From Chromera velia (lineage: Eukaryota; Sar; Chromeraceae), in contig JAHBMJ010003402.1 in the NCBI GenBank assembly GCA_018398765.1, positions 1 to 64,000 of the forward strand: a DNA stretch of 64,000 bases. Reading direction: 5' to 3'. Position numbers and translations under genes: made by a program. The first letter of the stretch is position 1, and each line of letters begins with the position of its first letter. Of this stretch, positions 25,506 through 38,500 are shown piece after piece. The notes below the pieces were generated by a model that was given only the letters and a program-made list of their open reading frames with translations, was not told where the DNA came from and made no database searches.

Positions 25506-28500
25506 ATGGCAACCGCTCTCCCACCGTCCCACGGTGTGAGTAGCAGCAGTTCAAGCCAGCAGCAGGTGAAGCAATTGAAAATAGTGGAGAAGGCAGATGC
25601 AAAGAGCGATCGAGAGGCTGCACGGGCGTTGCGGAAGGATGAGCTCCTCTCTCGTGCGCGAATGCTGGGAATTGCGGAGGAATCACTTTTACAGGATGGA
25701 TTGGGGGAATCTGGAGACTGGAAGCTTTTCAAGGTCTGTCTGTACGGCTATGCGCAGCCTCGAACTCCTGGTTGTGCTTGTGTATGTGGCTGTACAGTGC
25801 ACAAAGTCCTCAACCCTTCTTGCTTCGAGGTTGTGAGAAATGGCGTTGGCTCTTTGTGGAAGAATCCGCTCATGTTGTGGTGTCTTCCTCCTTTAATTTC
25901 TGCCCACCGAACCAAGGCGTTCTCCCTTCCTTTGGCTGTCTTTGTTCTTTCGTGCAGACGACCATTTGCAAGTTCGCTCTCCAGGGCAAATGTACAAAAG
26001 GGGCAGAGTGCCGATTCGCCCACCACATCTCAGAGCTGCGTCAGAAACCAGATTTGAAGAAGGTACGTAAGCCATTTCAGTAAGACCCTCCCCCCTCTAT
26101 CCCCCTACTCCCACACCTCGGCGCCCCTCCCTCCACCATTTTCGAAGAAGAGACAGAAGGAAACACGAACAATGGGCAACAGAACGTCCGGGCCTGGTTT
26201 CAGAGGGGTGAGAGTTCGAATCTCCGACACGAGGCTGGTCCTCATGCTTGTAAGTCAGTACGGTTTGATTTTCACTTGCGTGTTTCCTTTCTCTTTTGCA
26301 GACGCGCTTGTGCTACAAGTGGCTCTGCGGGCAGTGTCAGGACTCTACCTGCAAATATGCTCATGGAGAGATGGAACTCCAGACGAAGAAGGATCCGGAT
26401 GGGGCCGTTCTTCCTGTCAGCTCTGCGAAGGGACATGCGCAGGGCGTCTCTGTCACCCACCCGATCTCAGCAGTAGCGGGTGGGTTGGTGGTAGCGTGTC
26501 AAGCGAATCGTGCGGAGTGCTCACAAAGTGGCGCTTCCAACAGCAGTGGGGACGAAGGTCCCAGACGCGCAACGCACCACGGGCAGCTGCAGGAGGTTGA
26601 GTCGTCCGGCTCCGAGTGCCATCTAAGGCGGCCGAGGTTTTCTCAGCAGCAGCACCAGACGTCTCCTTCCACATCATCCACAAAAAGGGGGGGGGTAGAT
26701 CGGTACGGGGGGGGGGGGCTCACAGATTTCTCTTCGTCCTCTGACGACGAAAGACAGAGACACAGGACGATTGCGCATCCGTCCGAGCTTGCCTCCCCGC
26801 GTTCCTCCTCTTTGTACAAGAAGACTGTCAGCCCCTCTTTGAATATGGCAGCAGTCTTCCATGGTCAGCAGCAGCAGGGAGGAACGCCACAGTGTGCCTC
26901 CCCGCCGAGGCCTGCACTGGGGGGGGGGGAAGCTTACCCGTCTCGTCTTTCTCTTCCCGATCCGCAGGGGTCACCCGCCGAAGCAGTGCCGTCTCTTCAA
27001 CCGATGGTTCCTCCCCCCGGCAGTCCAGGAGCAAGCCAGATGGCGTCCTCCGATCCTCCATTGAAGCATCGGGCAAGGAAGGGGTGGCAGCAGCAGGCGA
27101 ACGCAAACGCAAATGCGGGGAGTGGGATGGAGACGGGTTGCAGCACGGGGGGTGAGGAGACGGGGGGGACTGCACCGTCGAGCGGTCATGTTGACAGTTC
27201 GACATCTGAAGGCACCTGTGGCGAGGGTGAGGGTGGAAGCTGTTGCCGCTGTGCTTGCAGCTCGTGTGTGCATCAGGGAAAGGGGGCCGGGGGTAGCATT
27301 ACGCGAGTGAAGGCAACGTCAGCCTTCCAGCATCCTGCCCCCCCGACACAACCCACTCACGCTCACTCTCACTCTCATTCCCCGCCCCTTCCTCCCCCTC
27401 AGCATCGAAGACACACGTCTTCCCCGTCTCTCCGGGAGGGAGTGGGTCAACCCTTTCTGTCCCCTACCCCTACAGAACCCCTGTCCGAGACCTGTACCCC
27501 GCCTCAGGAGCAGGCTGGAAGTGTTTCTGGAGGGGAGGGCCCGAACGGGAAGGTGAGTGCCTCGTCGGCACCCATCCTTTCGGGGAAGGAACTCTGGGCT
27601 GTTCTCGAGCCTGGTGAAACACAGGGGGCCTCTCCGTCTCAGCAGGCACCTCAAGCCGTCAAGCCTCACCCTGTCGCTGACTCCTGTTCTGATGGGTCAG
27701 GATACACTCAGTGCAAGGCTCCTCCGGGATTCTCTCACGCAGGTGTGCCGCCCCCTTCGCATCCGCATCCACAGTCCCACCGCGGGGGGACTGAGGAGCT
27801 CCTCTCTCTTCCCCCCCGTCCCGCCACAGGAAAACTTCCTCTGACGGGGGGGACAGGAAGAATAGCGCCCCCCCCCGGGTTCGAGGGTGCGTGTCCTCAA
27901 GAGAGAGCCTCGGCGAGTGGGGATGAGAGTTCGGGGACAGGCCTTGTGATCAGACAGCAGCAGCAGCAGCAGCAGCAGCGTCAGCCCGGGGGGGGCACAG
28001 GTCCTCCCTCGCTGGTTGGTGCCCCGTCATCAGCATTGAGAGAGCGGAACAGTCTGTCAGAAGGGGAGGCGGACAGAGAGGGACAAATGGGCAGAAGAGG
28101 AGGAGAGTGGCAGGCGTCGAACGCCTCAAATGTGCGCTTCCTCTCTCCCTCTCACTCATCCCAACACCAGCAACAGCCGCCACAGCAGCAGGCAAGCCAG
28201 TCGCCCGCCGCCGCGTGTTCCATCCATCCCTCATCGGCCCCTCCGGGACACCCGCCGCCTCAGCCGCCTCCTCACGCTGGACAGCAGATGTTTCAGTGCA
28301 AGCCAGCGCTTCAGTCAACCCCCCTTGCCCATGGGCCAGGAGGGCATTTTTACCATCCCTCGCAACCACAACCGCCCCCTCCCGATTCAAGGCGGCAACA
28401 GCCGTCCTTGATGCAACAACCGCACATGCCCCCTCCTCCTCATGCTCATGCAGCAGCAGCAGCAGGAAGTACATCTTCTTCAGTGCCCAGATCCTTGCCT

Positions 28501-31500
28501 CCTACTCACAGTCTCGGAAGCAGCTCGAGTTTAGAGAGAGGGGGGGAGGCGGTTGGTATGGTCTCAGGCCGACCCCTGCTTCCCTCTCCTGCTGTCTCCG
28601 CGACTGGATTCCCCTCCTCCTCCTCCGTAGCTGCTGCTGCTGTTGCCGCCGCTTCATCATCCATGCTTCATTTATCTCAGACCACCACAGATGAAACCAT
28701 GTCTGGCCACTTGATCCCCCCCACCGTTCCCCCTCCTCATGAGCATACAAGGGTAACTCCCCTGCCCTCGATGCCCCCGACTTCTCAACAATCCCATCTG
28801 CCTCCAGGCCTCCTCCATCCGCACGAAACCAAAGGACAGCCTTCCCCTTCTGCCGCCTGTGTTGAGGACGAAACAACAGAACTGGATGTGCCTTCGAGTG
28901 CCGCCGCCCAGGCTCTCGTGGGAGGTGATGCTGCCAGTGGTTGGCACTGTGACTACCGGAATGTCGCCGTGGATTCGTTCGGGGAGGCACACGAAAACCG
29001 TTGCTGGCGTGCGGGTGAGGAAGCTCACTCCCACCCGTCAACAAGCGCCAATGAGGGGGTGTACGACTTAGACGCGAGTAGGAGAAAGGGCCGCGACCGG
29101 TGGTCCCCCTCCACCCACGAGAGCAGTGCAGGGCTTCTGGATTTTCCACCCCAACACACACAGTCACACATGTCCTCCCATCAGCAGCAGCAACAGCACG
29201 GGGACCTCCTCCACCTCCCCCCGAGCCCTGCGCGTCCCTGTGCCCCGGCTTCTTCAAGCGGCTTTGCTGCTGCCAGTGGGCGTGTGGGTCTCCTGCACGG
29301 CACTTCGGGCAGTGGGGGCATTTGGGATCCTGTCTCCGCGTTCGTCCGCAGGTGCGAGGAAGAGGCATTCGGACCAACGGGGCCCTCTCCCCAAGTCTCA
29401 GCAGGCTCACAGCAGCAGCAGCAGAGTGGGGGGCCTTCCGGGGCTGCGTCCTCTCTCTTGCCGTCTCCTGCGGAGGCAACAGCTGCCCCTCTCTCTCGGG
29501 GTTCTCAGGCTGTGAGCGTGAGAGGGGCCGCCTCTTCTTCGTACGACCCTGCTGCCGACACTGAGCTTGTGCGACCCTGCGATCCATTTGCAGGTGACCC
29601 TGTGCCTGGTCAGAGTGGGGACCCTTCTCCCCCTCCTGGGTACGAAGGAATTGCCTCAGCCTCTGCAGGCAGACTGCAACAGCAACAGTCGCATCACCAC
29701 CACCAGCAGCAGCAGAGCCAGAAGGGTCTTCTCACACTCGGGCAAGCGTGCCTCCAAGGCCGCCGTCACGACCTTGCGCATCTCGCATTGCAGGGCCATT
29801 TCCCCCCTGCCCTCAGTTCTGGGGGCGGGTCTGTGGACGGCACTGTCTCCCCTCTGCACAACCAAGCAGAGGACCCGCCTCAGTGGGATAGAGAAAGAGT
29901 GCCCACAGCCCTTCACCTCCTTTCTCATGTGCAGAGCGGGGGGACTGAGGGCCCGTCTCTGGGTGTCTCTGGTTTGTCTGTCGACAGGGACAGGGACCAC
30001 TCGGATAGGGACCGTGAGCGTGAGTTGTCCTCCGTTTTGTGGGGTCTCCGTCATGTGTTTGAGAATGAACACGACGAGGAGGACCATGATCCCACTCCCA
30101 AAGGGCCCACTCAGCCTTCTCAGTTATCTCAAACACCAGCACAGCAACAGCAGCAAGGAAACAATTCGGCGGCTGCCCACCTCCAAGCACAGCAGCAGCA
30201 GCAGGCCTCTTCTACTGCCCAGTCGTATCTTGACGAGATAGCGAGCGATGCAGCCGAAGAGCAGGTGCACGAAAGGCAGAGGAGACTGCGCTCGAGAGAG
30301 TCTCAGTCAGCAGAGCAGCAGCACCCCCACCTGCCAGCCTCGTCTTCCACAGTCGCGGGGGCGGGTGGTGAGGATCTTAGCCTCCCTCCAGGCCTTGCCG
30401 CTGCCTCTGCTGCCTGCGAGGAACGCGAGCGGGCCAGTGCCGACGGGACGAGGGAGGCCCCCCCTCTCTGTTTGAGTCGGGAGAATTTGAGGAAGCTGCG
30501 ACACTCCCTGTCGTCCCGAAACAAGGACGAACGCGAGAGGGAGAGGGACCGCAGAGCGCCGACAACCGTCCCTCTTCCCTCCTCACCCCCTGTTGCTGTG
30601 AGTGTGACACAACCCCCAAAGCTCACCGACGACTGGTCTCCCCTGACCGTGCGTCGTCTCGCAGGTGCTGCCGAGGCAGAAGCCGCCGCCGCTGCCGCAG
30701 CCGCTCAGCCCCCCCCACCGGGGCTAGGTGCGCCCAGGCGGGACAGTTCCGGGGGTGAGAAGAGCGCCTCCGAAGACGGTGGGTATGGGGATGAGACGGA
30801 GACGGACGGGGAGTTGCGGCACTATTCTGCAGGCACGGTCGCCTCCACCTCAACCCGCCACTCCACACTCCGCAGCAAACCCGCAGAGGGCCTCCCGGTC
30901 TCAGTGGGGAATCGGAAGACAATCGGGCAGTCTCACAGGAAGACGATTTTGGGAGGTTGGCCAGAGGAGCCCTCTGAGGATTTGACAGACGCCGACACCC
31001 TCGAATCAGGGGATAATATCCTCTCGTCCAATGCCATCACCCCCTGCATACCGGCTCCGCACAGTCTCTCTTCCTCCCCGACAGCAAAAGAGTTGATGTG
31101 CCTCGTCAGAGTGGGAGGCGAGTTTCAAGTCTACCCTCTGAGTGCGCTTACGTGGTGCAAGAACTCCATCCTTGCGGGAATATTCTCGGCAGCCCCGGGG
31201 GGAGGCAAGAGTGAGAGGGAGAAGAAGCACGGGGCCCATGGCCAATCCCACCGGCTGGGTCTCCAGCACCCTGAGCTCTGCCTCTCGTATGCGAATTTCA
31301 ATCTGTCCGTCGATGCCGAGTGGTTCCGTGTGGTGATGAACTTTGTGATGAACAACAAAATGAAGCCTTCCCTCGATGCCCATTCAAAGACTCAGCAGCA
31401 GTCTTCTCAGGGACAGCAGCAGGGGGGACAAAAGGGCCACGTGCACAGTCACGGAGGAGGTTCATCATCCTCTGGGACCTCCACCTCCACCTCAACCGGT

Positions 31501-32591
31501 GGGGGGGGACCCTCAGGTTCGTCTCAGTCGGCCTCAGCGGTCCACGTCCATGGGAGTGGCAGCAGCAGCAGCTGTAAGCAGGGAAGTCCGGCAGGCTCCC
31601 TCTCCAGTCGAATCATGCCCAGCTCTTCCCATGGAGGCCACTCCTCCTCGGGAGGGAATGGCGCGGGGGCCTCTTCCGGAGATGATTTGGGTCCCTCTTC
31701 GCATTCCGAGTCCTCCTCCTCTGGGAGGGGCAGGAACGAAGCGGGGGCACACCACAACAACAACAACAAGAGGCACCACGAGAGGACGTCTCCAAAGCAG
31801 CTGCAGGTCTGTCTGTCTGTCTGCCTGTCTGTCGGTGGGTGTGCTGGCTGGATTGAGGGCGGGTTAGCAGGGCCGGGCCGCCGTTTATCTGCTGCTTCTT
31901 TGAGAGGAATTTGGAGGGGAAAAAGCTCTCTGGCTGTGTCTGGTCGTATTTTCTGTTGCAAGCCTCATTGGTTGTTTGAACACTCGAGTCCCGGGTTGCT
32001 CCCTGCGGACCCTGATGCATCTCGGTCCGCCTGGTCTTGCGTTGCTTTTTCTTTTCGTTTTGGGACATGTTACCTTCTTGTGCAAGCTCGTAGGTTTATT
32101 ATCTAATCCTCCCGTGCGTGTCTTCGTTTGTGTGTGCGTGCGTGCGTGCGTGCTTGCAGTGCCGGGGACGGGGTACCGGAGGTGAGGGGCACGAGCGGAA
32201 GACCTCAACCCCCCCTTCTGGTGGGTCCGGTGGGGGGGATGGAGAGGGAGAGGGCGACACCGAGGTGGAAGGAGAGTCGTCCGGATCGTCCCCCTCGTGC
32301 AACGGGAGCACGGACAGCTCTTGTGAGGGCTGCAAGAAGTCGGTGGCAGCTGTCCGGGGGGAGATCGAGAACGTCCTTGAAGCCCTGGCCCTCTGCCAGT
32401 CTTTGGACTCGCTAGAGATCGCGAAGGATTACGTTCGTCGGTCTGCTTGGCGTCGGTGTTGTCGCTCCTCGGAGTGCTCGACCTCGTCTTCGCAAGAGGG
32501 AGCCGAGGAAGGGGGGGAGGTATTCTCGATTGCAGGTGGGGAGAGAGAGTCGGCAAGTGCTTGTGTGGAAGCCCAGAGCTGTTTAAGCTGA
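25506..32591 (+). CDS. Tandem CCCH zinc-finger protein with PPG-hydrophobic motifs and a T1/BTB-like domain
   Basis: Four exons (25506-25733, 25958-26062, 26302-31806, 32160-32591), all phase 0, give 2,089 residues. Exon 2 encodes the first CCCH finger (C-x7-C-x5-C-x3-H, CKFALQGKCTKGAECRFAH) and linker ELRQKPDLKK. Exon 3 opens with the second (C-x7-C-x4-C-x3-H, CYKWLCGQCQDSTCKYAH). Such pairs bind single-stranded, often AU-rich, RNA in known families. About 1,500 disordered residues rich in Gln, Ser, Gly and Pro follow. Six PPG[F/L/Y] motifs lie there (27721, 27874, 28801, 29635, 30385, 30715), the form bound by GYF domains. Residues about 1709-1800 (LVRVGGEFQVYPLSALT, SILAGIFSA, NLSVDAEWFRVVMNFVMNNK) resemble a T1/KCTD-type BTB oligomerisation domain. 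The last exon has a Cys pair (CEGCKKS) and a helix. The start is the first ATG in frame. A cytoplasmic regulator of mRNA translation or decay is likely but inferred. Confidence 0.85.
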
Positions 32592-35500
32592 CTGGCTGAT
32601 GGGAAGAGGGGAGAGAGGAAAGAAAGCTAGGTCTGTCTGCTTTCTTTCTCGCTCACTCCTTTTGTTGTGTTGGAAGGAATTACGGAAGGAAGCGGAAGGT
32701 TCTACCGGTTTGAAGAAACAGTTTGAGTTTGATTGCTTGCATGCATGCATGCATACATGCTGCATGTTCTGCATACCAGGCCTGGGTCCGGAAGGGTGTG
32801 GGTGTTTTCATTGACAAACACATCCAGACAGACTCATCGAAAGAGAAGCCTATTTGTATATGTGTTTCTGCGGGTCTGTGTAGGTCTCTCACACTCATGT
32901 ACAAGGGAGTTCATCCATCCGTTAGCTGAGGAAAGGGCGGGGGGGAAAGGGAGTTGTTTGACGGCTTGTGAGTGAGTGAGTGAGTGAGTGAGTGAGTGAA
33001 AACAAACGCAGCAGAAGGAAGCCCTGCCTGTTGGTCTGCCTTCAGCCTTCCTTCTTAGACTCGGCTGAAAGCAGGCTTGCCTCCTCACGAGAGGAAGGAA
33101 GTACGGGACCGTTCTTTCTTTCTCTCTGTCTTTGCTTATCTGTCTTGCTTCTATCCTCCCTCCCTCCCTAAGTCGATCCGTGCTTCTTCTCTTCATTACA
33201 ATCGACGATCGAATTTCCTTCCGTCCTTCATTCCGCCCTTCCTTTAACTCACTCGCCCAGTCATCCAGCCCGCCCGCCCCGGTCTCTCGCATATGGATCA
33301 GCAGAAAGGAGGAGACGAGACGAAGAGTTCGCTCATTCTTTTGATCAGTCAGTGCGAGTTGGAGAGAAAGAAAGGAAGGAGAGACAGAGAGACTAAATGT
33401 GCGGGCAGAAGGTTTTCTGGACGGACAGACGGGCGGGTCGAAAAAACAAGCAAATCCACTCAGTTCGTCCGTCAGTCAATCGGTCGGTCGATCAAATCGA
33501 CGGGACGGGTAGAACCACAGTGGGAGGAATGGAGGAAGGGAAGTTTCTTGGAATGCCGAACGACTGTTGGCGGACTCAAAAACGTATGTCTTGCCTTGTC
33601 GGTCTCTTGCTCTTTCTTGGCTGGCAAGTGTCAGCAAAGCCCGCCAGGCAAAGTGAGATGGCAAATAATCATAATTATTCTTTCTTTCTTTCTTGTGACT
33701 GTTTATGCATTCGTTCATGCTTTGCTGGTGTCTGTCTTTTGTGTCTTATTTCTCTCTTTTTTGATCTACTGTTCTGCTCAAGCGGAGGAGGCTGCCTCTG
33801 TCTGTTTATCTGCCTGTCTTAAAAGATTCTTTCTCTCCTCTTTCTCTCTCTGTCGATTCCATGCATGCCCTCTACTCTCTCCTTGACTTGTGTCTACGGT
33901 CTTGCGTATCGAATGGCGTTGCACAATTCTGTCTGATTATGTCGTGTGAATCTACACTCTCAGCCTTCTTTCTCGTTTCTGCTGTCCTTGGTGTGCCACT
34001 TCCTGCATGAGTGAATTGTCCTCCCCTTCCTTCCCTTCCTTTCGTGCCAATGTCGTGTGAAACAAGTTAAAGGCTGGCCGCTCTCTCTTCTCCTTCGCGG
34101 CAGCAGCTAATGATCGTGGTCCATGCCTTTTTGTCCTGCTCTGCTTTGCTCTGCTGTCCCCCCTCTTACTTACAACACGCTCACTCACTAACTCACTCAC
34201 GCACGGACTTGCTGGGAGGCGTGGAAGGACATTTTCTCTCCTTCCTTTGTTTTTGGCCTCCTCACTCACTCATTGCGTTCTGTTCTCTTCTAGCCTTTTT
34301 CGCCTCCCTGTTTTTATCACACTCAATTGAACAAAGACGACAAGAAGCGGGTTTGAACACTGTCTCTCTCTTCTCCACTCAGTACATGTTCTGTTTGTCT
34401 GTCTGTCTGTTCATGAATAAAAGGAGGGACAAGAAAGTAGCTCTGTCTGCAATTTGAAAAACCAGCGAGAGAAGCCCTCTCTCTCTCTCTCTCTGATGGA
34501 TGTTCTTCCTTCGAGACTTGCTCAAGCGAGGAGAGATATGCAGAATGGAAGAAGGAGACGAGAGATGGTCGAAACCAAAGGAGATCGATCACCCAGAAGA
34601 AAAGAAGAGAAAGGCAACGAACGGGTTCGTTCGGTCGATTCTTCAGATGGACAAATGCAAAGGACTGATTCAAGCAAGGAAAGGGCAAAAAAGAGAAGAG
34701 AAGAGGCAATGGCAGGTAACGAACACATGCATTGGGGGGGAAAAAGGGGACAGGACAAAGGCGCACCCGGCCCAAGAATGTGCGAGTGGGTGGAGTGCGT
34801 CTATTTTATCACGCCCCCCTCCCGCACACAACACACACACCCAGGTGCAATCCATTGACTGAAAAGGAAAGATGGACTCTTGAGGGTCACCCCGTTTTGC
34901 TTGCGATTTTTGAGTGGACAGGAGAAAAGCAAAGGAAGAAACGTGCACTGCAGTGCTTTGTTTGAAGGCTGATGTGATGTCGGGAGTACTGCTTTCTTTG
35001 TGTACCGAAAGAAACGGGGGGAAAGGCGAAGAAAGAAGAAGGCAGGCCGGGGACGGCAGCTGAGCAAGAGTCTCCCAATCCACACTCGTTCACCCAGCCA
35101 GCTCATCGCACCAATTATTCGTTCATTTATTCAACAATGTGGAAGAAAGGAAGGAAAACATATGGGAGGGAGAGTGTTTTCCTTTCTGCCTGGCTTGTCT
35201 TGCAGAAAACCAGCTAGTCAATCAGTCAGGCTGGCGAACAAACCTATCCTGCCGACCCACCCACCCGTCTTTTTCTCTCTTCTCGATCTCCTTCTTTGCC
35301 TCCTGGGGGGTATGTCTGCTCGTATGAGCGCGCGAGGTCGGACCTTATGTCCGTCTTTCTTTCTGTCTGTCTGTCTGTCTGTCTGTCTTTGTGTGCGTAT
35401 CCGAATTGCTTCCGGTCCGTTGAGACTGATGGGTGTCTGTGTATGTGTGTGTGAGAAAGGGGGGGGGGAGAGAGAGAGAGTGGGTGTGACATGACAAGCA

Positions 35501-38500
35501 GGTTCTCCTACCTTTCTGTGTTCTCTCTTTCTCTCGCCCTCCCTCCTCTTTCAATAACCGAGCGGGCGAGCGAGGCGTCCATTGTGTCCGATACCCATTT
35601 CTTTCTTTCTTTTTGTCTGTGTCCTCCTCCCTGCCTGTCCCGTGCCCTTGTCCTTGCGTTGCGTTGTGTGTCTCCCTCCCTCCCTCATTAGTCTGTTTGA
35701 AGGATATTGTTGGCAGGTGGGGGGCAGGTGGGTACCTTCGATGGATGGATGAGTTCGTCCATCTCATTTATTTCGCTGTTGGTTTTTGTGCTTGACAAAT
35801 CCAGACAGACGGACGGACAAACATGCAGGCAGAAGTGGCGATGATGTCAGTCGAGCTGCATTGGTCTTGCCGTTCTTTCGATCCGTTTTCGTTAGTTCCT
35901 TTTATTTCTTTCCTTTCCTTTCCTTTCCTTTCCTTTCCAGGGTCCTTGTCGAAAAGAAAAGGACCGGCGGACGGTGGTGACTGATTTTGTCGTGGTGATC
36001 TGACCTGGAAGGAAGACCGCATGACAGACAGAGAGAGAGAGAGAGGAGAGAGAATGCTTGTGGGTCCGTCCAGCTTGGGTGGGTGGATAGACTTTTGAAG
36101 CAGAGGGGGGGAATTAGATGATCGATGGAGCTCTGTGAGGGTGTGAGTGAGTGAGTGAGGCGTTTTCTTTCTTTTATCTACTCCCAAGCGCCGGGCTCAG
36201 TCAGATGAAAGAAGTGGGGTCGGGTGGGGGGGCGTGGTGTTGATATCACATTTTGCAGCAAGCACCGCTCTCTCTTTTATCTTCACCCTTCCTTCCTCGC
36301 TTCTTTCTTTTTGTTCCATCCAACACTCTTTTACAGACATGCAATGCATCTTTCTTTCTCAAAGCGCGAGAAGAAAAATCGCACTGGTCCCTTCTCTCTC
36401 TCATGGCATGCAAGAAGCTGGGAAAAGGAAGCAAGATTTTCCATCCGGATTGACCAACTGTTTGTGCACTCTCTCTCGGTTTTGAAAAAGCGATGTGGCA
36501 GAAAGGGGCGGGGGGAAGGAAGAGAAATGCAAGCAATCGGATGAGAAGAGCGAGGCGTGCGTCACAAGACGGATTTGTTTTTTCAAATGATCGGTCTGTG
36601 TTGACGCGTTTTTCTTTTTTTCTTTTCTTATGTTTCTCTCTCTTTCTTTCAATTTCAAATTCCGTTTTATGGGAAGGAAGAGTAACTTGGGGCAACTGAC
36701 GAAAGAAAAAAGAAAAGAAGGAAGGAAGGAAGGAAGAACGGAACAGAAAGGGACGAGGAGAGGAGCAGCTTGAGTTACCGATTGATAGGCAAAGTAACGG
36801 ATGAATTGCCCAAAAGCCTGCATGTAGACAAAAGGAAGGACTGAAGGATTTGTGGCAAAGCGAGGGGAAGGGGGGTAAATGAATCGAGTCGACTTGTGTG
36901 TGCCTTGAATGAAAAAGACATTGATTGGTTCTTCGTTGGATAGTGAGTGAGTGAGGGGTTGCTTGGTTGGTTGAGAGAGGAAAGGAGGTGTCAGTCAGAC
37001 ACTTACTTACCCTACCCGCTTTACTGGTTTGAGTGCAGTTTCTGATGCGTGCAAGCATTGACTGGCAGACGCATTTTGTCTCCCACCTTTTTACTCACAA
37101 ATTTTTCTCTCCCTTTTTTCTTCTCCGTTTCTCAACCGTCTCCCTCCCTTCTCCCGCCCCCTCTTGTCATTCACCAGATGAGCGCTCTATCTCTTGGAGG
37201 GAACGGAAGGCGGATTGAACAACCAACTAAGTGCTCCTTCCTCCATTTACTCGATGATCAATCACGAGATGGAACTCTCCCCTCCCCCCTCTCCCCTCTT
37301 CTCTCCTCTCCCTCCTCATGGCGTAACATTGACTCGCCAGGCGGGCAAACTCCTCTTTTTTTCTCTCTTGTGTCCGTTGACTTTTCTTTGGAAAGCATCA
37401 TGTTGGCAAATCTATCCATCTATCTGGCCATGCAACAATGACAGACAGACAGACAGACAGACAGAAAGGAAAAAAAAAGAAGGAAAACCTAGCGAGAGCG
37501 GTCCGTCGTTTGATCGCGCCTCTACTGCTCTTCTCTTCCCTCCTGTAGGTCCTTTTACTTGTTGCCGTGCAGACCTGCTGACTTGAAATTTATTTCTCTC
37601 TGTTGCATTGAATCTTTCCCTTCCCTTTCCTCCCACCACCTCCAGTCCTCCCGTCTGTCCCTCTGCTTGTGAGTGTGTGCGACTGAGTGAGTGAGTGAGT
37701 GTGTATGGCTGCCGTCGGTGTTGTGTGGAACAAAACAAACACGCACCTTGACTCGCCTTTGTCTGTCTTCCTGTCCTCTTTCTTTCTTTCTGTCTGCACG
37801 ACACGAAAATGAAAATGTGTACCTACGATTCTTGCATAATCGTCAGTGCTTCTCATCTTCCATGAAACATGTTGTGTTTTCTTTCTCTCTTGCACGGTCG
37901 TGAGTTGGTCTGCTCTTCCCTTCTTTTGTCTCCCTCTGTCAGTCTGTCTGTCATTTCTGTGTTGAAGACGAATTGGTTCCACTCCCTTCTCTCCTCCTGC
38001 CCTCTCTTCTTCCTTCAAGAAAGTCGTAGCCCTTCAAAAGCCGTTCGTCTGTTTGAAGAGCGGGCTTGCTTGGGCGTGCGTGCGTACCTGCTTGCTTGCG
38101 TTGTCTGCCTACCTGTCTTCCTTTCTTCCTTCACCCCCGTTTCCCTACCCCTCCCCGCTGCTGGGCTGGCTGGATGCGTTTTGACTCGAACGAAGACACA
38201 AAAGAGAAAGAGAGAGAGAGAGACAGAGCTGGCTGGATGTGTTTTGACTCGAACGAAGACACAAAAGAGAGAGAGAGACAGCGAACGAATCAGACGGTCA
38301 GATGCAGAGAGAGAGAGAGAGAGCGCGAGAGCCGTAGCTCGATCCGATAATATGCAGCGGTAAGGTCAGTCATTGATGATATCGAGACTGCACGAAAGAG
38401 AGAAAGAAAGAAACAAAAGAAGCACAAAAAAAAGAAGGAAAAGCGAAATACGCGTTAGATTGGAAAGGCAAGGAAACTGCGAAGAGAAAAGACACAAGCA

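Noticed and set aside
26200-26240. GAGTTCGAATCTCC, resembling a tRNA T-arm
   Set aside because: Only three stem pairs form, no acceptor, D or anticodon arms are found nearby, and it lies in an intron of the CCCH gene.
36246-37058. 270-codon minus-strand frame
   Set aside because: Low-complexity Phe/Ser/Leu composition from polypurine DNA, with no splice context or homology.
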